NCBI GenBank assembly: GCA_965267355.1
Contig: OZ253956.1
Coordinates: 1,550,001-1,614,000, forward strand
DNA from: GCA-002793235 sp965267355
GTDB taxonomy: Bacteria > Bacteroidota > Bacteroidia > Flavobacteriales_E > Vicingaceae
Length of the DNA stretch: 64,000 nt
Direction: 5' to 3'
Shown piece by piece: positions 59,147-64,000 of this stretch (the stretch's first letter is position 1; each line of letters starts with the position of its first letter). The notes below the pieces were generated by a model that ran no database searches, was not told the origin of the DNA, and saw nothing but the letters and a program-made list of their open reading frames with translations. A program made the position numbers and the translations under genes.

Positions 59147-59842
59147 TCAATGATTTATATGAGATTGTTCTTTCGAAACTAAATCGAATTTGCCTGCTTC
59201 AGAAATATTGAATTGTGTAGAATCTCCATTAAGAGAAGTTGTTAGTAAAGTACCTTTTTCATTGATATATCCATATTGGTATTCAATGCCAGCGCTTGTA
59301 CCTCCATTAGGGTTTTCTGTGCTAATAGCCCTACTTGCTGCAATATTTACAATGTCTATTGGGTAAAATTCGCCATCCATTATGTTTTCTGTAACACTGG
59401 CTATATAATATTCCGTTGAACCACCCTTGGCAAACATTTCAAATGTGGTGAAGCATAGAAGCGTGTAGTTTTCTTCAATTTTTTTCCATTTAAAATCTAC
59501 ACTATCTCCCGCATAATATTCGAAATTTTCATGATTCCAATTCCAACTTTTGAAATCTTCCCAGCTTATACTTTTGTGATTCTCCCAGCTAAAATTATCT
59601 AGCTTTTCTGCATTCCATTCTATTGGAAAATCTATAATCTCTAGTTCAGAAATTATAGTACTTAAATCACTTTCAACACTTGTTGATACTATTGGTGTTT
59701 CATCATGGTAAGCCTCATATTCATCATCTAGTTCTTCTTGAGGTATTACTTCTGCATCATCAATTATTTCTACATTGACGCTTTCATTAGAACAAGCAAT
59801 CGTAATCAGGCATATAAGAATTATAGTAATAATGTTTTGCAT
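59147..59842 (-). CDS. Hypothetical lipoprotein
   Basis: A 231-residue lipoprotein of unknown function. The signal peptide ends in ITIACS with Cys17 lipidated. An acidic linker (EVIPQEELDDEYEAYHDETP) precedes a globular domain of about 170 residues with many Trp, such as NFSWENHKSISWEDFKSWNWN. No family recognised. It lies 14 bases downstream of the yciO gene on the same strand and 51 bases before the T9SS gene's start. Confidence 0.7.
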   Translation of the reverse strand: MQNIITIILICLITIACSNESVNVEIIDDAEVIPQEELDDEYEAYHDETPIVSTSVESDLSTIISELEIIDFPIEWNAEKLDNFSWENHKSISWEDFKSWNWNHENFEYYAGDSVDFKWKKIEENYTLLCFTTFEMFAKGGSTEYYIASVTENIMDGEFYPIDIVNIAASRAISTENPNGGTSAGIEYQYGYINEKGTLLTTSLNGDSTQFNISEAGKFDLVSKEQSHINH

Positions 59843-59856
59843 AAATAGAAATGCTT

Positions 59857-60477
59857 TTAAAGTACAGATAAACTTCCTAAACCTTCTCTGATTACTTCAG
59901 GTTCATTACCCGTACAATCAATAATAGTTGATGCTTCATTTTTACCAAAACCACCATCAATTACTAAATCCACAATTTTTTCAAAACGTTCATGAATTAG
60001 TTCTGGGTCAGTAATGTATTCTAAAATGTCATCATCGTCATCGTGTACAGATGTTGAAATAAGTGGATTGCCAAGCTCTTGAACTAATGTTCGAGCAATA
60101 TTATTGTCGGGAACTCTAATACCGATAGTTTTCTTTTTTGATTTAAAGAGTTTAGGAACACTTGTGTTGGCATCTAAAATAAAGGTAAAAGGACCAGGTA
60201 ATGCACGTTTCATCAGTTTATAGATAGCATTACTAAATTGAACCGTGTAATCAGAAATATGGCTTAAGTCAAAACAGATTAATGAAAAGTTAGCTTTCTC
60301 TACTTTAATACCTTTTATCTGTGCCATCCGTTCTACTGCTTTTCGATTAGTTAAATCGCAAGCCATACTGTAAACGGTATCGGTAGGGTAAATAATAATA
60401 CCACCCTTTTTTAAAGTTTTGATTACTTGATCAACCTTTCTTTTGTCTGGATTATCTGGATGTATCTGAACAAGCAT
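59857..60477 (-). CDS. yciO: L-threonylcarbamoyladenylate synthase-like protein (YciO/Sua5 family)
   Basis: A 206-residue YrdC-fold protein. The N-terminus has KKGGIIIYPTDTVYSMACDL, KKKTIGIRVPDN and PLISTSVH, which match the YciO branch of Sua5/TsaC/YciO. TsaC/Sua5 make threonylcarbamoyl-AMP for the t6A base of tRNAs, while YciO is a paralogue with uncertain role. In Bacteroidota the t6A enzyme is usually a longer Sua5, so this may be YciO rather than the essential enzyme. It overlaps the stop of the aldolase gene upstream by one base (TAATG). Confidence 0.85.
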   Translation of the reverse strand: MLVQIHPDNPDKRKVDQVIKTLKKGGIIIYPTDTVYSMACDLTNRKAVERMAQIKGIKVEKANFSLICFDLSHISDYTVQFSNAIYKLMKRALPGPFTFILDANTSVPKLFKSKKKTIGIRVPDNNIARTLVQELGNPLISTSVHDDDDDILEYITDPELIHERFEKIVDLVIDGGFGKNEASTIIDCTGNEPEVIREGLGSLSVL

Positions 60478-61133
60478 TAAGCGTTTACTTTTGCATGGTC
60501 AGCTAAAAATTTAGCTAAACCATTATCGGTTAATGGGTGTTTCAATAAACCTTCAATAGCACTTAAAGGACCAGTCATTACATCAGCACCTACTTCTGCA
60601 CATTGAATAATGTGCATGGTATGACGAACAGAAGCAGCTAAAATTTGTGTGTCAAAAGCATAGTTGTCATAGATTAATCTGATGTCTTCGATTAATTTCA
60701 TTCCTTCAGTAGAAATGTCATCCAATCTTCCAATAAATGGGGAGACATAAGTTGCTCCAGCTTTGGCTGCTAATAATGCTTGACCACTTGAAAATATCAG
60801 AGTACAATTGGTTTTAATACCTTTTGATGAGAAATATTTTATTGCTTTGATGCCATCTTTAATCATAGGAATTTTTACCACTATTTGAGGATGTAAAGAA
60901 GCCAAGTATTCACCTTCTTTAACCATACCTTCAAAATCAGTAGCAATTACTTCAGCACTAACATCTCCATCTACAATATCACAAATGGTTTTGTAATGGT
61001 TAATTACGTTATCCCCTCCACTAATTCCTTCTTTAGCCATTAATGATGGGTTAGTAGTTACTCCATCTAAAATTCCAAGCTCTTGAGCTTCTTTAATTTG
61101 TTCTAAGTTGGCTGTATCAATAAAAAATTTCAT
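60477..61133 (-). CDS. fsa: Fructose-6-phosphate aldolase / transaldolase-like
   Basis: A 218-residue TalC/Fsa-type class I aldolase. The Schiff-base lysine is Lys87 in IVVKIPMIKDG, with FIDTANLEQI at the start and SPFIGRLDD and ADVMTGPLSAIEGLLKHPLTDNGLAKF later. Bacteroidota enzymes of this length are annotated as transaldolase or fructose-6-phosphate aldolase; activity cannot be told apart by sequence. It is translationally coupled to yciO and separated from the LytTR regulator gene by 72 bases. Confidence 0.92.
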   Translation of the reverse strand: MKFFIDTANLEQIKEAQELGILDGVTTNPSLMAKEGISGGDNVINHYKTICDIVDGDVSAEVIATDFEGMVKEGEYLASLHPQIVVKIPMIKDGIKAIKYFSSKGIKTNCTLIFSSGQALLAAKAGATYVSPFIGRLDDISTEGMKLIEDIRLIYDNYAFDTQILAASVRHTMHIIQCAEVGADVMTGPLSAIEGLLKHPLTDNGLAKFLADHAKVNA

Positions 61134-61205
61134 TATATCTGTTTTGATTCAACATCAAAAGTAAATACTAGGGTTGGTTTAGGAAAATAAAGATGTGAAC
61201 AGGTG

Positions 61206-61955
61206 TTAATTAAACTTTTCTATCAATTCTTTTTTGCGAATAGGGGAAACATCAACAGTGCTATTATCACTCATTTGTACTTGACCACCCTTACCTTTAA
61301 GGTATTTAGTGATGTGATGTAGGTTAACTAAATGAGATTTATGAACCCTTACAAAATCAAATTCATTTAATAATTCATCAAAGTGTTTTAAGGTCTTAGA
61401 AACGAGATAAGTTTTACCTCCTTGTAAATAAAACTTTGAGTAATTATCGTCTGCTTCAACTCGTATAATTTCATTCACCTTTATTACTTCAAATCCATCA
61501 AGTTGAGGTAATACAATTTTTTTATGTTGTAAGCTGTTTGATTTGATGTTGTCCATCAATATCTTAGTATGAAATATATCTTCCCCTTCTTTTTTGCGTT
61601 CAGTAATTTTTTCTACCGCATTAATTAATTCATCAATATCTATTGGTTTAAGGATGTAATAAGCTGCACTCAGATTTAACGCCTTAATGGCATAATCTCT
61701 ATATGCAGTTACAAAAATGATTTCAAAATCTACTTTGTCTAAAGATTCTAATAAATCAAAAGCATTGCCATAAGGCATTTCAATGTCTAGAAAAACAACA
61801 TCAGGGTTGTGCTTTTCAATAGCTTTCAATCCTGTTTGAACGGAATCAGCCATTTCCAATACATCTACATTTTTACAGTATTTATTTAAATAGTTCTTTA
61901 GGGTTTCTCTACTTGCTTCTTCATCTTCTACTATTATGGCTTTTAATGGAATCAT
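61206..61955 (-). CDS. LytTR-family response regulator
   Basis: A 249-residue regulator. The receiver domain (about 5-125) has the acidic pair IIVEDEE and phosphorylation site Asp57 (VVFLDIEMP), with the switch residue in VTAYRDYAIKALNLSAAYYILKP. The LytTR DNA-binding domain covers about 150-248 (RVEADDNYSKFYLQGGKTYLVSKTLKHFDELL, FVRVHKSHLVNLHHITKYLKGKGGQV). It overlaps the histidine-kinase gene by four bases (ATGA), so the two form a pair. Target genes are unknown. Confidence 0.97.
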   Translation of the reverse strand: MIPLKAIIVEDEEASRETLKNYLNKYCKNVDVLEMADSVQTGLKAIEKHNPDVVFLDIEMPYGNAFDLLESLDKVDFEIIFVTAYRDYAIKALNLSAAYYILKPIDIDELINAVEKITERKKEGEDIFHTKILMDNIKSNSLQHKKIVLPQLDGFEVIKVNEIIRVEADDNYSKFYLQGGKTYLVSKTLKHFDELLNEFDFVRVHKSHLVNLHHITKYLKGKGGQVQMSDNSTVDVSPIRKKELIEKFN

Positions 61956-63964
61956 ATTTCTACTTTCTTAATATTGTCTTGGTAAATTTTTACAGTTACT
62001 TCAGTTCCGTTTGGTTCTACATCATTGATTTTTACATCTAGTTTAGCTTTGTAGATATCGCTAATAATCTTTAAACGAGAATCAATGTTTTTTAATCCAG
62101 TTGATTTTAAAATTTTTTGATTTTCAGTTTTTAGTTCTTGTGATTTTTTTCTTCCAATTCCATCATCTTTCACTTTTACTTCAATAAAGTTTTCTTTTTG
62201 TAAAATGCTCACTGCTAAAAAACCTTTCTCTTTTTTATATCTCAATCCATGCCAAACAGCATTTTCAATGTAAGGCTGAATTAGCATTGGTGGAATAAAA
62301 TATTCTTCGGTATTAATAGATTCATCCACTTCAAAAGAATAATCAAACTTATCCTTAAAACGATGATGTTCTAATTTTAAGTAAACAGATAGGATATCTA
62401 TTTCCTTAGATAAGGAAATGAAATCTTGCTGTGAGTTTTCCATCACGTCTCGCATCAATTTTGAGAAATCAGCTAGATATCGGTTAGCTGCTCTTTCATC
62501 ACTTTTTGAAATGTAGCTGTTAACCGAATTTAAAGCATTAAAAATAAAATGTGGATTCATTTGGGCTCTCAACGATTTTAAAATCAAAAGCTGGTTGGCT
62601 TTATTCTTGGCTTTATTACTTCTGTAAACCAAATAAGAGGTAATAAGTAGAATAATAATTCCAAAAATTAAAGAGTAAGTGATTACACGTTGTTTAGTAA
62701 TAAATTCTTCTTGAATAATTTTTTCTTGGCGTAGAAGTTCTATGGTTTTCTCATTTAGCTGTTTGTCTTTTTCTAGAAGAGAGAGTTTATTTTGAGCATT
62801 TTCCAGCATTTCACCTTTCTTGTTTTGAACAGCTAGTTGTCTTTCTCTCATTTTGTAAATGGAATCTTCTAAGGCTAAGTATTCCTTATATTTTTCCATT
62901 GCTTGTTCTTCTAAACCAGTTTTGTTGTAAACTTCAGAAAGTACTTGGTTGGCTTTACTTAAGTTTTGTAAATCGCCAGTTTTTTGAGCTATCTCAACAG
63001 TGTTTTCTAAACTTTGAATAGCCTCTTCATTCTTGTTTTGTTTAATTAAGAAGTTGGCTAAATCAATGTTTCTTTTCGATACTTCTTGTGGGTTATTTCG
63101 CTTTTCGTTGTACTCAATAGCCTGCTGATTTAACTGAATACCTTCTTCAATGTTATTTTGTTGTTCGTAGATGTTAGATAAATCTGTATAAACTTGGTTT
63201 ACTACTTCATCATCATTTAATTCTATAGCAGTGTTTTGAGAAGTTTGATAGTACTGAACAGCTTTTTCGGTATTGTTTTTTTCTTTTTCAAGTTCAGCTA
63301 GTTTAAGGTTAACTACAGCTAATCCTTTTCTGTTTCCTCTTTTCTTTTCTAACTTAAAGGCTTTATCATAATTAATTTTTGCAACCTTATATTCCTTTTG
63401 TTTTAGGTAAACATCTCCTAAAGCTAAATAAGCTTTTATTTTATCTTCATCCTTATAACTAATACTAAGTGCTTTATTATAATTTGAAATACTATTCTCA
63501 TAATCTCCAATCAATTCAGCAGATTTAGCTGTTGGGTAATAAAGTTCATTAAGTTTGTTGGTAGCCATAAAGTTAAAGTTAGAAACTAGTTTCAACTTCT
63601 CATAAATGGCAATGGCTTTTACATAGTTTTTATAGGAAAGGTTATATTCATCCAATTCGTAATTGAATTTTCCTAGAATCTCGTAAGCTTCAGCTTCCAA
63701 AAAAGTATAATCTTCTTTAATAGAAATCAACAAAGCATCATGAACCAAATCTAGCGCTTTGTCTGGTTTTTCGGTAAACTCTTTTTCTGCTTGACTAAGC
63801 TTCTCTTGAACTTCTTTTGTTCTGTTTGGGGTTCTACTAAATTTGGAATAGCTGCTATTTTGTTTGCTAAATTTTTGAGGATAAGATTTTTTATCCTGAG
63901 AAAAGGATAAACTCGCACTTAGTATTAGTACGACTAATAATTGATATGTTAAATTAAGCCTCAA
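61952..63964 (-). CDS. Sensor histidine kinase (LytS/YehU type) with TPR repeats
   Basis: A 670-residue membrane sensor kinase. A signal peptide at the N-terminus is followed by TPR repeats (about 55-370, with YENSISNYNKALSISY and YKVAKINYDKAFKLEKK), which face the periplasm, a coiled coil (about 370-425), and one transmembrane helix (about 425-448). The His-kinase domain has the phosphoaccepting His472 in NPHFIFNALNSVNSYI, and the ATPase part has VKDDGIGRKKS and GTEVTV. TPR-sensor kinases paired with LytTR regulators are common in Bacteroidota. The signal sensed is unknown. Start at 63964 is the first ATG before the signal peptide; just 36 bases precede the window edge. Confidence 0.96.
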   Translation of the reverse strand: MRLNLTYQLLVVLILSASLSFSQDKKSYPQKFSKQNSSYSKFSRTPNRTKEVQEKLSQAEKEFTEKPDKALDLVHDALLISIKEDYTFLEAEAYEILGKFNYELDEYNLSYKNYVKAIAIYEKLKLVSNFNFMATNKLNELYYPTAKSAELIGDYENSISNYNKALSISYKDEDKIKAYLALGDVYLKQKEYKVAKINYDKAFKLEKKRGNRKGLAVVNLKLAELEKEKNNTEKAVQYYQTSQNTAIELNDDEVVNQVYTDLSNIYEQQNNIEEGIQLNQQAIEYNEKRNNPQEVSKRNIDLANFLIKQNKNEEAIQSLENTVEIAQKTGDLQNLSKANQVLSEVYNKTGLEEQAMEKYKEYLALEDSIYKMRERQLAVQNKKGEMLENAQNKLSLLEKDKQLNEKTIELLRQEKIIQEEFITKQRVITYSLIFGIIILLITSYLVYRSNKAKNKANQLLILKSLRAQMNPHFIFNALNSVNSYISKSDERAANRYLADFSKLMRDVMENSQQDFISLSKEIDILSVYLKLEHHRFKDKFDYSFEVDESINTEEYFIPPMLIQPYIENAVWHGLRYKKEKGFLAVSILQKENFIEVKVKDDGIGRKKSQELKTENQKILKSTGLKNIDSRLKIISDIYKAKLDVKINDVEPNGTEVTVKIYQDNIKKVEI

Positions 63965-64000
63965 AACTTATTTCTGTTAGGATAAAAGTACACACTTTTT

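Overview
The window looks like a stretch of chromosome from a low-GC member of the Bacteroidota, most likely a marine-type Flavobacteriales (order-level guess from memory of gene families, not a search). The reasons are four secreted proteins with type IX secretion (T9SS) C-terminal sorting signals, a CHU_C/gliding-type giant adhesin, promoters of the Bacteroidota kind (TTG, 19-20 bases, TAnnTTTG), few Shine-Dalgarno-like sites, a LytTR/histidine-kinase pair with TPR repeats, and lipoproteins with Bacteroidota-style signals. No rRNA, insertion sequence, integrase, prophage or CRISPR array was seen.

Layout. 0-5.3 kb: a DUF4382 lipoprotein cut by the left edge, tRNA-Val, a fatty-acid-hydroxylase-type membrane enzyme, an outer-membrane barrel and pheT. 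5.3-11.2 kb: one 1966-residue T9SS cargo with PKD/SprB-like repeats and a nearly identical 501-base tandem repeat. 11.6-13.3 kb: a tight three-gene unit (hotdog thioesterase, MoaD/ThiS-like ubiquitin-fold protein, BNR beta-propeller). 13.3-21.6 kb: DUF1801, a PcaF-type thiolase, a lipoprotein, the bifunctional (p)ppGpp enzyme, then a Fur-STAS-purA-OstA gene string. 21.6-27.3 kb: a T9SS protein and an overlapping paaY / outer-membrane protein / HhH-barrel unit. 27.3-33.3 kb: rsgA, an MBL-fold hydrolase, a TetR regulator, DUF3817, an alpha/beta hydrolase, and the conserved prs-rplY-pth group.

33.5-36.4 kb is an accessory pocket between tRNA-Leu and tRNA-Asn. It holds an unrecognised charged protein, a two-CBS protein, a CoiA-like nuclease-type protein, a small orphan ORF, a gene remnant and two terminator-like hairpins with no gene to serve. 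36.5-46.6 kb returns to core functions: a PfkB-type kinase, hemD overlapping a single reading frame that fuses glutamyl-tRNA reductase (HemA) to hydroxymethylbilane synthase (HemC), class II (B12-dependent) ribonucleotide reductase, an AlkD-like repair protein and an M13 peptidase lipoprotein.

46.8-51.8 kb carries the most unusual grouping: a secreted TonB-receptor-like protein that has the carboxypeptidase-regulatory and plug domains but no barrel, followed by an ECF sigma factor, a zinc-finger anti-sigma-like membrane protein with TPRs, and a VWA-type membrane protein. 51.9-64 kb holds kbl, a TolA/SPOR-like coiled-coil protein, a lysyl-endopeptidase-like T9SS protease, a potassium channel with a C-terminal zinc ribbon, another T9SS protein, YciO/Sua5, a transaldolase-like aldolase, and a LytTR two-component pair.

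For follow-up, the four best leads are the HemA-HemC fusion, the barrel-less plug with its sigma/anti-sigma pair, the MoaD-like/BNR pair, and the tRNA-bounded pocket with the CoiA-like protein. None could be checked against databases here.
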